DNA of 64,000 bases from Acinetobacter sp. C32I. GTDB taxonomy: Bacteria > Pseudomonadota > Gammaproteobacteria > Pseudomonadales > Moraxellaceae. The notes below the pieces were generated by a model, which saw nothing but the letters and a program-made list of their open reading frames with translations, was not told the DNA's origin and did no database searches. Shown here piece by piece: positions 1-8,871 of the stretch. A program made the position numbers and the translations under genes. The DNA lies in NCBI RefSeq assembly GCF_023702715.1, contig NZ_CP098480.1, positions 62,001-126,000 of the forward strand. Direction: 5' to 3'. Positions within the stretch are counted from its first letter, which is position 1; every line of letters begins with the position of its first letter.

Positions 1-94
1 GTTTGGGAAAAAAAGGGCGTATACAGCTAAACAGCAATATCGCTGTACTAATAAAACCAATCGTTAGAAATAAGAAGTGATTCGATTCAAACAT
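1..94 (-). CDS. Possible membrane protein, N-terminal part only (runs off the left edge)
   Basis: An open frame on the minus strand starts with ATG at 94 and stays open to the window edge (31 codons). Its N-terminus reads as a short polar stretch followed by a hydrophobic helix (FLFLTIGFISTAILLF), which suits a first membrane segment. It follows the tRNA-Asn terminator in the same direction. I see no good Shine-Dalgarno sequence, and too little is visible to name a family. It may be chance. Confidence 0.35.
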   Translation of the reverse strand, partial: MFESNHFLFLTIGFISTAILLFSCIRPFFPK

Positions 95-114
95 GTATTT
101 ATCAAAGAGCAAAT

Positions 115-146
115 AAAAAACCCACTCAATGAAGAGTGGGTTTTTA
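115..146 (-). terminator. Rho-independent terminator after tRNA-Asn (first copy)
   Basis: Inverted repeat CCCACTC / GAGTGGG flanked by A and T tracts, directly downstream of the minus-strand tRNA-Asn. Confidence 0.8.
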
Positions 147-233
147 GAATCTTGGCTCTCCCACCTGGGCTCGAACCAGGGACCTGCGGATTAACAGTCC
201 GTCGCTCTACCGACTGAGCTATGGGAGAATCTG
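141..233. repeat. Direct repeat including tRNA-Asn (copy 1)
   Basis: The stretch from the terminator T-run through the tRNA and a few bases past it is the same here and at 789-881. About 93 bp are shared, slightly more than the tRNA itself. The two copies have the same orientation and bracket a single protein gene. Confidence 0.85.
153..228 (-). tRNA. tRNA-Asn (GTT), copy 1
   Basis: Reading the minus strand gives a complete 76-nt cloverleaf: acceptor TCTCCCA pairs with TGGGAGA, the D-arm is AGCTCAGTCGGTAGAGC, the anticodon loop CTGTTAA carries GTT, the T-arm contains GGTTCGAGCC, and CCA is encoded. It is identical to the copy at 801-876. Confidence 0.97.
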
Positions 234-313
234 GAGCGAATTTTAGGGCTTAAATGCTAGTCCGTCAAGTAAAATCAGTATGAATAATAATCGCTTAAGC
301 AAAATATTGCATA

Positions 314-622
314 TTAACGTGCAACTTGATTACATTGTGCTAATTCAGTAGATCCAGCATTCCAGATTGCACCCGCTGAGTTCTTATAAAAACTAATCTT
401 ACCGATACGTAACACTAGACTTTGGCAAGAATCTAAAGAGAGTGCATTACCCCAAGGGCCAGACATGCTACAGACACGACCATTACATTTCCAGACCACA
501 TTGGGACCATTTTCGATGGGTACCGTCACACTACCTTTATAAGAAGAACCTGCATACCAAGTGGTTTGGGCAGCCATGACAGGACTGCTAAGGAATATTA
601 AACACAACAGAAGTTTTTTCAT
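314..622 (-). CDS. Small secreted protein, CC_3452-like
   Basis: 102 residues with a Sec signal peptide (MKKLLLCLIFLSSPVMAA, cleavage after about residue 18). The mature part is about 84 residues and has four cysteines (WKC, RVC, SC, AQC). The order W-x-C-x(n)-C ... SCQxLVxxxGxIxxF/Y ... ELAxCN resembles the small periplasmic CC_3452 family known mainly from alphaproteobacteria. That likeness comes from memory of the motif and is not a search result. The function is unknown. It sits alone between two tRNA-Asn copies, is transcribed in the same direction as both, and an AGGGAAAAG stretch precedes the ATG. Confidence 0.8.
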   Translation of the reverse strand: MKKLLLCLIFLSSPVMAAQTTWYAGSSYKGSVTVPIENGPNVVWKCNGRVCSMSGPWGNALSLDSCQSLVLRIGKISFYKNSAGAIWNAGSTELAQCNQVAR

Positions 623-762
623 TATATCTTTTCCCTAATATAATAATTAAATTTTATTTTATATTGAAAATAGGGAGGTGGTTTAAATTTATACGATACT
701 CAACATGAAATGAACAAAATAATCGTATTGATCGTTTTAAGGATATTTTATGCATTCAAAAT

Positions 763-793
763 AAAAAGCCCAGATCAATGATCTGGGCTTTTT
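763..793 (-). terminator. Rho-independent terminator after tRNA-Asn (second copy)
   Basis: AAAAAGCCCAGAT / ATCTGGGCTTTTT hairpin just downstream of the minus-strand tRNA at 801-876. Its stem sequence differs from the terminator of the other tRNA-Asn copy, so the repeat stops at the T-run. Confidence 0.85.
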
Positions 794-881
794 AGAATCT
801 TGGCTCTCCCACCTGGGCTCGAACCAGGGACCTGCGGATTAACAGTCCGTCGCTCTACCGACTGAGCTATGGGAGAATCTG
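789..881. repeat. Direct repeat including tRNA-Asn (copy 2)
   Basis: Second copy of the ~93-bp direct repeat described at 141-233. Confidence 0.85.
801..876 (-). tRNA. tRNA-Asn (GTT), copy 2
   Basis: 76 nt, identical in sequence to the copy at 153-228, with anticodon GTT and an encoded CCA end. Confidence 0.97.
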
Positions 882-1112
882 AGTGCCATTATAGGCAGCT
901 TTTAAAATTGGTCAAGATAAAAGTGTCATGTTTTCTTCATTTTTGTGTCGTATGCTTTTTATTTGCACAATTGCGAGAAAGTCGCAAAAATTACTTGAAC
1001 TTTAAGCAGGCTATTGCTAGATTCAAATGAGAAAGAGCGTTTAGATATTAATCTAAACAGTGTGGATTTAACCCTACTTGCCAGCACTAAAATGGCTAAA
1101 CCGGAGGTCGAA

Positions 1113-1544
1113 ATGACTATTCTAAATATTCAATCTATTTTTTCAAATTTTTCTTTTTATCAAGAGCATTATCTCGAAATTATTCAAGACCCTGCGCAGT
1201 ATTACACGCCGGTTGAACATGCTTTTCTCAATACTTTTCCATTTAAGCAACAAGCCTTGTATCTGGGTGATTTATTGCAATTATGGTTTGGTAATAAGTG
1301 GAAAATTCAAACCGCTAAAGACCTACTCACACAAAAAAATACCTCGACTGTTGATGAGCATGTACCGTTATATTTATTTCAACTTGGTGGTGAATTATTT
1401 TTAGGTGCAAACACGGCTTTGGCTTGGTCTGTGGCAGAGCAAAAGGTTGTTTCAGTACAAGTGAAAAGCATTTGGCAATACGCAGTATTCAGTCATTTAT
1501 GTATTCGACCAAAAAATTTTCAAGCGAATAAAGCCATTGCATAG
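1113..1544 (+). CDS. Hypothetical protein
   Basis: 143 residues from the ATG at 1113, which has the best ribosome binding site (CCGGAGGTCGAAATG). The frame is open upstream to a TTG at 1014 (176 residues), but that start is weaker. The protein is rich in aromatic residues (IFSNFSFYQEHYLEII ... LYLGDLLQLWFGNKWKI) and has no signal peptide, clear membrane helix or cysteine-rich motif. I do not recognise the family. A basic tail (RPKNFQANKA) ends it. It stands alone between the tRNA region and a convergent thioesterase gene. Confidence 0.75.
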   Translation: MTILNIQSIFSNFSFYQEHYLEIIQDPAQYYTPVEHAFLNTFPFKQQALYLGDLLQLWFGNKWKIQTAKDLLTQKNTSTVDEHVPLYLFQLGGELFLGANTALAWSVAEQKVVSVQVKSIWQYAVFSHLCIRPKNFQANKAIA

Positions 1545-1581
1545 GGCTATGATGAAATAGCCCATTTGCTTCTGTTTAGAC

Positions 1582-2019
1582 TTATGGGCGAATGATCATA
1601 CAGGTTGCGGTTGCATGGGCATAAAGTTTGCCTTCAGCATCGACAATTTTACCTTCAGAAATTCCCAAATTTTTACTGATATTGATGATGTTACCTGTCG
1701 CTATGAGCTTTTGATTTTTTGGAATAGGGCGGCACATTTTAATATTCAGATCAATAGTGCCATAGCCTACGCCTGCTTCTAGAAGTGTATGAACAGCACA
1801 GCCTGTCACTGAATCGAGTACCGTTGCAGCAAAACCACCATGAACGCCTCCTAGCGGGTTAAGGTGGCGTTGATCTGCTTGTACTTCAAATTTGATAAAG
1901 CCTGCTGCAACTTCAACGGGTTGCATTGGAATGGTTTCACTAATGCTGGCTGGTGGAATGTGTCCTTCACACATCGCGGTTAAAAACTCAAGTCCATTCA
2001 TTTCTTTCGGGTGTTTCAT
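1582..2019 (-). CDS. PaaI-family hotdog-fold thioesterase
   Basis: 145 residues, the usual size of single hotdog acyl-CoA thioesterases. The active-site signature is LNPLGGVHGGFAATVLDSVTG (residues ~54-74): the HGG turn and the D at the start of the hotdog helix match the PaaI/YdiI-like 4HBT group. This family hydrolyses the thioester of aryl- or acyl-CoA in the cytoplasm, and the substrate here cannot be read from sequence. It is a single-gene unit convergent with the hypothetical gene at 1113. YdiI-like and phenylacetate-type members are equally possible. Confidence 0.9.
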   Translation of the reverse strand: MKHPKEMNGLEFLTAMCEGHIPPASISETIPMQPVEVAAGFIKFEVQADQRHLNPLGGVHGGFAATVLDSVTGCAVHTLLEAGVGYGTIDLNIKMCRPIPKNQKLIATGNIINISKNLGISEGKIVDAEGKLYAHATATCMIIRP

Positions 2020-2198
2020 GTTTTTTCCTGTATAGTTCTAAAAAGGAACTTATGTATAACGTAGTCTTTCCATTACAGGCTGTCAATACTTCAGCGATGA
2101 ATCCTAAGTTTTACAAATTATTGATTGCGCCATGCGTGCTTTGTTTTATGCTAAGGATAATTCATAAATAACAATTTTGAATAAAAGGTAAATTTATA

Positions 2199-2618
2199 AT
2201 GAAAGGACAGTGTGTTTGTGGTGAAACCACATTTGAAGTTGAATTAAGTAATCATGATGTACATGCCTGTCACTGCTCGATTTGTCGTCGACAGACCAGT
2301 GGGGTGATAATGACCATCGATGTTAAACAGGGCAGCTTAAAATTTTTAAAACAAGACCGCCTTTCTGTTTATAATTCATCGGCTTGGGGGGAGCGAGGTT
2401 TCTGTAATGCCTGTGGTACCAATTTATTTTGGCGGACTAAAGATCAGAATTATTGCAATATCAATGCCTTTGCGTTGAATGAATCACCTCAAGATTTAAA
2501 TCTTGATTTGGAAATCTATATCGATTGCAAACCTGAGTTTTATGCTTTTCAAAATGCGACCAAGAAGATGACCGAGGCAGAAGTGGTTGCACTTTTTAGT
2601 GATGAATCAGCTCAATAG
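2199..2618 (+). CDS. GFA / CENP-V family zinc-binding protein
   Basis: 139 residues. The zinc-binding cysteines are all present: GQCVCG near the N-terminus, CHCSICRR (residues ~24-31) and GFCNACGTNLFWR (~67-79). This is the pattern of glutathione-dependent formaldehyde-activating (Gfa) and related CENP-V domains. Many bacterial members are not proven formaldehyde enzymes, so the reaction is uncertain. AAAGGT lies upstream of the ATG. The gene stands alone, with a bidirectional terminator behind it. Confidence 0.9.
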   Translation: MKGQCVCGETTFEVELSNHDVHACHCSICRRQTSGVIMTIDVKQGSLKFLKQDRLSVYNSSAWGERGFCNACGTNLFWRTKDQNYCNINAFALNESPQDLNLDLEIYIDCKPEFYAFQNATKKMTEAEVVALFSDESAQ

Positions 2619-2667
2619 TACTCGTTTTAGGAATCCCAATTTTAGTTAAGGTATAAATTCAAGAGAT

Positions 2668-2703
2668 AAAAAAAGAAGCTTCATTGAGAAGCTTCTTTTT
2701 TAT
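2668..2703. terminator. Bidirectional terminator between GFA-type gene and aminotransferase gene
   Basis: AAAAAAAGAAGCTTC / GAAGCTTCTTTTTT hairpin with an A-run on one side and a T-run on the other, placed between two convergent genes. Confidence 0.85.
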
Positions 2704-2713
2704 TGCGGAAAAA

Positions 2714-3949
2714 TTATTTCGCAGCTTTTTCTGCTGCAATCGATGCAATTGCGGCATCAACGCCTTCAATTGAATCAGCTGCTTTTTTAATACGTGCTAA
2801 AGCATCAACTAAAACTTCGTCAGCAGTCGCATAAGAGATACGCATAAATCCGCCTAAGCCAAACGCATCGCCAGGAACAACCGCAACGCCAGTTTCTTCA
2901 AGTAACCACTCAGAGAATTCTGTGCAAGATTTTAAACCTTTGGCACGAATTAACGGGCGGATATTGGCATAGGCATAGAACGCGCCATCAGCAGGTAAGC
3001 AAGAAATACCGTTGATGTCATTTAAGCCGTTTACCACTAAGTCATGACGGCGTTTGAATGCTTCAATCATTGGCTGTAATACGTCTTGTGGGCCATTCAA
3101 TGCTGCTTCAGCTGCAACTTGCGAAATCGAAGTTGGGTTTGAAGTCGATTGAGACTGGATTTTTTTCATTGCGCCAATGATTTTTGCAGGACCTGCCGCA
3201 TAACCAATACGCCAGCCTGTCATTGCATAGGCTTTAGATACACCATTTAAAACAATAGTGCGGTCATATAAGTCTGGTGCAACAGTTGCGATATTGTAGA
3301 ACTCATCTTCCCAGCGGATTGGTTCATACATGTCATCAGAAGCAACAAAGACTTGTGGGTGACGACGTAACACTTCTGCCAAAGCTTCTAATTCAGCTTT
3401 GGTGTAGATCATACCTGTTGGATTTGAAGGGCTGTTTAATACCACTAGGCGTGTATTTGGTGTGATTGCCGCTTCTAATTGTTCAGGTGTGATTTTGAAG
3501 CGTTGTTCTTCACCACATTTGACGATCACGGGTGTGCCTTCAGCGATAATTACCATATCTGGATAGCTGACCCAGAACGGTGCAGGGATAATCACTTCAT
3601 CGCCTTTATTTAACAAAGCAAGCGCCAAGTTAAAGAAACTTTGCTTACCACCACACGACACTAAAATCTGGTTGGCTTGATAATCTAGATTATTATCACG
3701 TTTAAGTTTCGCAATAATTGCTTTTTTTAAGCTTGGAGTACCGTCTACAGCTGTATATTTTGTAAAGCCTTTATTAATCGCTTCAATTGCAGCATCTTTG
3801 ATGTGTTGAGGGGTATCAAAGTCTGGTTCGCCTGCACCTAAACCAATCACGTTTTTACCAGCAGCTTTAAGCTCAGCAGCTTTGTTGGTCACTGCAAGTG
3901 TAGGGGACGGTTTGATGGCATTGACACGATCAGAGAGACGTACGTCCAC
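2714..3949 (-). CDS. aspC: Pyridoxal-phosphate-dependent aspartate aminotransferase (class I)
   Basis: 411 residues. Family marks are GLGAGEPDFDTPQHI near residue 40, the NSPSNPTGMIY stretch (~172-182), and the PLP lysine in SKAYAMTGWRIGYAAGP (~238-254). This points to the type Ib aspartate (prephenate) aminotransferase group, which moves an amino group between aspartate and 2-oxoglutarate in the cytoplasm. The start is GTG with AAGGA eight bases upstream. An ATG five bases before it is out of frame. The C-terminus is alanine/lysine-rich and longer than usual. The symbol is by function, and aatA would fit equally. Confidence 0.93.
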   Translation of the reverse strand: MDVRLSDRVNAIKPSPTLAVTNKAAELKAAGKNVIGLGAGEPDFDTPQHIKDAAIEAINKGFTKYTAVDGTPSLKKAIIAKLKRDNNLDYQANQILVSCGGKQSFFNLALALLNKGDEVIIPAPFWVSYPDMVIIAEGTPVIVKCGEEQRFKITPEQLEAAITPNTRLVVLNSPSNPTGMIYTKAELEALAEVLRRHPQVFVASDDMYEPIRWEDEFYNIATVAPDLYDRTIVLNGVSKAYAMTGWRIGYAAGPAKIIGAMKKIQSQSTSNPTSISQVAAEAALNGPQDVLQPMIEAFKRRHDLVVNGLNDINGISCLPADGAFYAYANIRPLIRAKGLKSCTEFSEWLLEETGVAVVPGDAFGLGGFMRISYATADEVLVDALARIKKAADSIEGVDAAIASIAAEKAAK

Positions 3950-4163
3950 GGCATTATTCCTTCTTATGGGATTAAAAAATAAAAAGCAGGTTATCTTAGC
4001 CTAAATCGACTTCTTTGTGGCTGAAACTTGCCAGAAACGCATAAAAAGTTACTAAATTTTAAGCATTAGAATCATTGTGTTTTTTTACATATTTTATTTT
4101 TATCAAAAGCGCAAAAATCTATTACAATATGCGGCTAGAAATCTAGATTTCGAGAGAATTCCA

Positions 4164-4343
4164 ATGAGTACCCAACAACCTAAAGCCAAAAAAGCTTTGG
4201 TGAAATTGCCTTTTCCAATGCCATCTGCTCAGGATGATGCCGAGGATGCAACCCATAATCAGGTCCGTCCAAAACCTGAGCAATATGCTGATCGTACTTG
4301 GATGCCACCACGTGGTACCCGTCGTTCAATGGGTAAGCGTTAA
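4164..4343 (+). CDS. Small basic hypothetical protein
   Basis: 59 residues from the ATG at 4164, preceded by CGAGAGAATTCCA. An in-frame upstream extension to 4077 encodes an implausible FFYIFYFYQ stretch and is rejected. The protein has a lysine-rich start, a proline-rich middle and an arginine-rich end (DRTWMPPRGTRRSMGKR). It has no membrane segment or cysteine. The family is not recognised. It is a single gene with its own terminator. Confidence 0.7.
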   Translation: MSTQQPKAKKALVKLPFPMPSAQDDAEDATHNQVRPKPEQYADRTWMPPRGTRRSMGKR

Positions 4344-4344
4344 G

Positions 4345-4377
4345 AAAAAAGCCAATCATCTTGATTGGCTTTTTTTG
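4345..4377. terminator. Bidirectional terminator
   Basis: AAAAAAGCCAATCA / TGATTGGCTTTTTTT hairpin between the 59-residue gene and the convergent A1S_2505-type gene. Confidence 0.85.
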
Positions 4378-4378
4378 G

Positions 4379-5176
4379 TTAATGGCGGCGGTTGAGAGGG
4401 TGTTGTATTTCTAACTCACCACGCCAGAGTTTGAGAAAATCATACTCATCAATGTCATACAGCTCCATCAAAGCAATAATTACACTGACAAAGGTCATGG
4501 CACCTTCTGTATTGTTATGGAAATTAAAAATCTTGCCATTGAGTTTGCCTAAAATATCGTTGATTTCATGCTCGCGGCCACGCCCATAGCGATCACGGGG
4601 GTACAACTCTTCATTCAAAACAATTAAGGCAATCGCCTTTTCTGCTGCAGTGAGTTTGGTCTGATCGAGTGCTTCTTCAAAAGATTCATAGCCATGATCG
4701 AAATAGAAAATAACCTCATCTGAAATAAAGGCATGTACCGCTTCAGCAGTTAAGTCTGGAAATTGGGAAACTGCATCTTCTTCGATATAGGGCCGAAATG
4801 ATTCTGGGAAAATCACATTGGAATGAATCCCTTTGAATAAAGGGGCGATTTCAGACACTTTATAACCCGCAATGCCGCAACCTAAAGCTGTTAAAAAATA
4901 TTTCATTTTGGGATGGTGTTTTGCATAGACTTTAAAGTCTTCTACATAATGCTCAATTTGAGCCAATGGCATTTGTTGTAGATGTTCATTCAGTGTTGGA
5001 ATCGCAAAAGTTTGCCCAGCCCAACCACGACCAACACCTTTGACTGCTGCAAAGTGTTGTGCTGCGACACGGGCTGCACCGCTGTCATGGATACCCGCTA
5101 AGTTACTGCCAAAAACAAAGACTGTATCTTCTGGAAGTTCCGTTACGATTGTTTCGTCATGGTATTGGTAAGCCAT
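4379..5176 (-). CDS. A1S_2505-type phage non-structural-like protein
   Basis: 265 residues from the ATG at 5176. The longest frame uses a TTG 51 bases further upstream and has no better binding site. Residues ~15-35 read VFVFGSNLAGIHDSGAAR, followed by ALGCGIAGYKVSEIAPLF near 95-112. These glycine-rich loops recall macro-domain/ADP-ribose-binding folds, and the same arrangement is found in proteins named A1S_2505 family phage non-structural protein. The C-terminal ~120 residues are acidic and helical. No phage gene neighbours it. The biochemical role is unknown. Confidence 0.75.
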   Translation of the reverse strand: MAYQYHDETIVTELPEDTVFVFGSNLAGIHDSGAARVAAQHFAAVKGVGRGWAGQTFAIPTLNEHLQQMPLAQIEHYVEDFKVYAKHHPKMKYFLTALGCGIAGYKVSEIAPLFKGIHSNVIFPESFRPYIEEDAVSQFPDLTAEAVHAFISDEVIFYFDHGYESFEEALDQTKLTAAEKAIALIVLNEELYPRDRYGRGREHEINDILGKLNGKIFNFHNNTEGAMTFVSVIIALMELYDIDEYDFLKLWRGELEIQHPLNRRH

Positions 5177-5329
5177 ATTCTTATCATTGAAACTGAGTAT
5201 AAGTCCATGTTGCAGTTGATTATGCAAAGGGTCAAGCGCTGTTTGTATTTTTCTTTTATATTTTATTTTGAAGCTCCATTTCGTATCGACTGATTCATTT
5301 CAGGGCAGCTTAAATCCTAAGGTGGTTGT

Positions 5330-6481
5330 TCAGGTGACCAGATCAAAAGAGATTTGATTGCGTCCATTCTCTTTTGCTTGATAAAGTAAATCATCTGCGC
5401 GCTGCAATCCTTGTTCAATTTCATCAAAGTGATGTATTTGCGTGAGGCCATAACTGGCGGTCATTTTAATTTTATGGCTGGTAAATGTGGTTTGTTCAAG
5501 TCGCCTTTTGAGTTGTTTTGTTCGAAACAATGCCTCAGTTGCATCTTTGGCAGAGATTAAACAAATAAATTCTTCACCACCAAAACGGGCCATTAGATCA
5601 TCTGGTTTTTTCTGTTGTAACATCACTCGGCTTACTTTTTGCAAGACCTGATCGCCAACGTAATGCCCCCAAGTATCATTAATTGATTTAAAGTGATCGA
5701 GATCTAAGCAAACCAGAAAGTAACAGTGATTGTTGAAAGATAGCTGTTCACTTTTTTCGAAAAACCCCCGCCGATTCAGCAATTGTGTTAGTGGGTCTTG
5801 TAGACGTTCATTGTTAAGATGCTGAATCACATCCTTGACCGCACCGCCACTGATGACGATTGCGAATAAAATATTTAAAATAATATTGACTGACATCCCC
5901 AATAACCACCATGTTGAAGAGGTGAGAATGATATGGTCTCGATCAATGCTATCTAAAAAGATAAAATTAATGATGGCACGACAAAAAGAATAGGAGACAT
6001 TCAGCAAATAGAAAATCAAAATCCAGCGATAAAATGATTTACTGGTGGGCAGAGCTTTTAATACCGCAGGAATCGCAATAAAGCCAATCAAGCCTAAGGT
6101 GGCATTCAAAATAATCAACCTTAACCATATTTGCGGATTCACATAGGAAAAGTAGGCCAGGGTAATAATGGCAAAGACTGAGAGCGTTAAAGCAATGTAA
6201 TGATTGAAAGAGGTCTTTAATTTAACACTGATGGCATATGCACCCAGCCAACTACCTAATAAATAAAGAATTGCAGTGAATGGGGCGGCAATCGTTAGTT
6301 GCGGGTTGCTCATTAAGCATTGTATAAAAAGTGCTATTGAGGGAATCGCGTAAGCCAAACCAATCCATAATAAAAAAATCTCAGCTTTAAAAATTAAGCG
6401 GCAGAATGTAAATGCCAAACCTATGAAAAATAGGCAGCTGGGAACGATTAATATAAAATATTGTGTATTAACTGAATTCAC
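5330..6481 (-). CDS. Membrane-bound diguanylate cyclase (GGDEF domain)
   Basis: 383 residues. The first ~215 hold six or seven predicted membrane helices (LIVPSCLFFIGLAFTFCRLI and onward). The rest is a GGDEF domain: DPLTQLLNRRGFF begins it, DLDHFKSINDTWGH is the metal-binding part, and the active site reads FGGEEF. The enzyme would make cyclic di-GMP from two GTP. The RxxD inhibitory site normally found just before GG[DE]EF is not seen (QKKPDDLMARFGGEEF), so product inhibition may be weak. The start is GTG with a weak binding site. The signal sensed by the membrane part is unknown. Confidence 0.9.
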   Translation of the reverse strand: MNSVNTQYFILIVPSCLFFIGLAFTFCRLIFKAEIFLLWIGLAYAIPSIALFIQCLMSNPQLTIAAPFTAILYLLGSWLGAYAISVKLKTSFNHYIALTLSVFAIITLAYFSYVNPQIWLRLIILNATLGLIGFIAIPAVLKALPTSKSFYRWILIFYLLNVSYSFCRAIINFIFLDSIDRDHIILTSSTWWLLGMSVNIILNILFAIVISGGAVKDVIQHLNNERLQDPLTQLLNRRGFFEKSEQLSFNNHCYFLVCLDLDHFKSINDTWGHYVGDQVLQKVSRVMLQQKKPDDLMARFGGEEFICLISAKDATEALFRTKQLKRRLEQTTFTSHKIKMTASYGLTQIHHFDEIEQGLQRADDLLYQAKENGRNQISFDLVT

Positions 6482-6726
6482 AAAAAAAAATAAAGTTCTT
6501 GATATTTTTGAAGCGCATAGATTAAGGTGCTTTTGTATAAAAATTCAATCTTTTTAATTGGAAATATAAAATTAGCCGTACTTTTTAAGTCAATAAATAT
6601 GTGAATTTGAAAATAATTATTGAAATTTAAGCTATATACCTAAAAACGTATTAAAGTCGCTAAAATAGATTGTAAATTCTATCCAATGACGCCATTAATA
6701 GCACATATTCAGAAAAGAGAAGTCTC

Positions 6727-8751
6727 GTGAGCGAAAACCAACCTTTTGAGTTAGTCACCAATTATCAACCTGCAGGAGATCAACCTCAGGCGATTGAGAA
6801 ATTGGTCAGCGGTATTGACCAAGGTTTTCGTAATCAATTACTGCTTGGCGTAACTGGATCGGGTAAAACCTATACCATGGCCAATGTGATTGCGCAAACA
6901 CAACGACCAACCATCATCATGGCACATAACAAGACCCTTGCTGCTCAGTTGTATGGTGAGTTTAAGGCATTCTTCCCCAATAATGCGGTTGAGTATTTCG
7001 TCAGTTATTACGATTACTATCAACCGGAAGCCTATGTACCATCATCCGATACCTTTATTGAAAAAGATTCGGCGATTAATGATCACATTGATCAAATGCG
7101 TCTTTCTGCAACACGTGCATTGTTAGAACGTCGTGATGCGATTATTGTCGCTTCGGTTTCTGCAATCTATGGTTTGGGTGATCCAAATGCCTATATGCAG
7201 ATGCTATTGCATATTGTGCAAGGTGATCGCGTCAGTCGTGATGAGATCATTCGTCGTTTGGTGGAAATGCAATATACCCGTAATGAATTGGAGTTCTTAC
7301 GTGGTACCTACCGGATTCGTGGCGAAATCATTGATATTTTCCCAGCAGAATCGGATAAAGATGCGATTCGGGTCGAGTTATTTGATGATGAAGTGGATTC
7401 GATTCGCTGGTTTGATCCGTTGACTGGAAAATTGGTACGTAAAGTGCCGCGTGTGACTATTTATCCAAAAAGTCATTACGTGACCCCGAAAGATCATTTG
7501 ACCCGCGCGATTGATACGATTAAAGATGAGTTGAAAGATCAGCTGAAATTCTTCAAAGAGCATGACAAATTATTGGAAGCACAGCGGATTGAACAGCGTA
7601 CGCGTTATGATTTAGAGATGATGCAACAGTTGGGTTATACCAATGGGATTGAAAACTACTCGCGCCATCTTTCAGGTCGTGGGGCAGGCGAAGCGCCGCC
7701 AACCTTGTTTGATTATATCCCTGAAGATGCCTTGCTGATCATTGATGAATCGCATGTGACCGTTCCACAAATTGGGGCGATGTATAAAGGTGACCGTTCA
7801 CGTAAAGAAAACTTGGTGAATTATGGTTTTCGCTTACCAAGTGCTTTGGATAACCGTCCAATGAAATTTGAGGAGTGGGAGCGGATTGTGCCTACCACCG
7901 TTTTCGTTAGCGCAACACCCGCCCATTATGAATTGGAAAAGTCAGAACAAATTGTTGAACAGGTGGTTCGTCCAACAGGCTTGATTGATCCTGAAATTGA
8001 AGTACGTCCGGTATTAACCCAAGTGGATGATGTACTTTCTGAAATTAATATTCGTAAACAGCTGAATGAACGTGTCCTTGTGACAACCTTAACCAAACGT
8101 ATGGCTGAGGATTTAACTTCATACTTGAAAGAGTACGGGGTTAAAGTGGCTTATTTGCACTCGGATATCGATACGGTTGAGCGCGTCAAAATTATTCACG
8201 AGCTACGTACTGGTGTACATGATGTATTGGTCGGGATTAACTTGCTGCGTGAAGGTCTGGATATGCCAGAAGTGTCTTTGGTTGCAATCTTAGATGCGGA
8301 TAAAGAAGGCTTCCTACGTTCAGAACGTTCATTGATTCAAACCATTGGTCGTGCGGCACGTAATGTCAAAGGTAAAGCAATTTTATATGCCGATCGTATT
8401 ACCGATTCAATGCGTAAAGCGATGGATGAAACAGATCGCCGTCGTAATAAGCAAATTGAATTTAATGAATTACATGGTATTACCCCACGTAGTGCGGTAC
8501 GCCAAGCGATCAAGGAAATCGATACCGGTGAAGTGCTGACGGACGATGAAATTGATGAAAAAGTGCTTGAGCAAGCGCAGGCGATCAGTGCGGATGAACA
8601 GCATTTATTATCTGATCCAAAACTGTTTGCAAAGCATATTGGCAAACTGGAAAAGGAAATGTTAAAAGCCTCGAAAGAGCTCCAGTTTGAACAAGCGGCA
8701 AGATTACGCGATGAGATTGTCCGTCTTAAAGCGCATATGTTGCAGTCATAA
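6727..8751 (+). CDS. uvrB: Excinuclease ABC subunit B
   Basis: 674 residues, normal for UvrB. Walker A is GVTGSGKT (~residue 39), the DNA-clamping beta-hairpin is [20 protein letters not shown] (~92-111), the DEAD-like box is [10 protein letters not shown], helicase motif VI is QTIGRAARN, and a C-terminal UVR domain ([24 protein letters not shown]) binds UvrC. It verifies damage and loads UvrC in nucleotide excision repair. The start is GTG with AAGAGAAG upstream. The 245-bp upstream gap is AT-rich, and I see no LexA-type palindrome in it. Confidence 0.99.
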   Translation: MSENQPFELVTNYQPAGDQPQAIEKLVSGIDQGFRNQLLLGVTGSGKTYTMANVIAQTQRPTIIMAHNKTLAAQLYGEFKAFFPNNAVEYFVSYYDYYQPEAYVPSSDTFIEKDSAINDHIDQMRLSATRALLERRDAIIVASVSAIYGLGDPNAYMQMLLHIVQGDRVSRDEIIRRLVEMQYTRNELEFLRGTYRIRGEIIDIFPAESDKDAIRVELFDDEVDSIRWFDPLTGKLVRKVPRVTIYPKSHYVTPKDHLTRAIDTIKDELKDQLKFFKEHDKLLEAQRIEQRTRYDLEMMQQLGYTNGIENYSRHLSGRGAGEAPPTLFDYIPEDALLIIDESHVTVPQIGAMYKGDRSRKENLVNYGFRLPSALDNRPMKFEEWERIVPTTVFVSATPAHYELEKSEQIVEQVVRPTGLIDPEIEVRPVLTQVDDVLSEINIRKQLNERVLVTTLTKRMAEDLTSYLKEYGVKVAYLHSDIDTVERVKIIHELRTGVHDVLVGINLLREGLDMPEVSLVAILDADKEGFLRSERSLIQTIGRAARNVKGKAILYADRITDSMRKAMDETDRRRNKQIEFNELHGITPRSAVRQAIKEIDTGEVLTDDEIDEKVLEQAQAISADEQHLLSDPKLFAKHIGKLEKEMLKASKELQFEQAARLRDEIVRLKAHMLQS

Positions 8752-8758
8752 TCAAACA

Positions 8759-8871
8759 GAGAAATCCTCAAAGGGGATACATATCGCAACAGTTTTTGTT
8801 CACAAAGTAAGCTATTTTAAATTGCTAACTATATGACTATTGATAACAAATTACTGTTTTGAGGATTTCTC
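8759..8871. repeat. 14-bp inverted repeat whose right arm covers the lipocalin ribosome binding site
   Basis: GAGAAATCCTCAAA (8759-8772) and its exact reverse complement TTTGAGGATTTCTC (8858-8871). The left arm starts seven bases after the uvrB stop. The right arm contains GAGG, the only good Shine-Dalgarno sequence for the lipocalin ATG at 8872. The spacing between arms is 85 nt. Confidence 0.7.

Noticed and set aside
1014..1112. TTG-started N-terminal extension of the hypothetical gene
   Set aside because: The ATG at 1113 has a much better Shine-Dalgarno sequence (GGAGG).
8337..8789. 150-codon minus-strand frame at the end of uvrB
   Set aside because: Serine/arginine-rich shadow of uvrB codons, with no binding site or family features.
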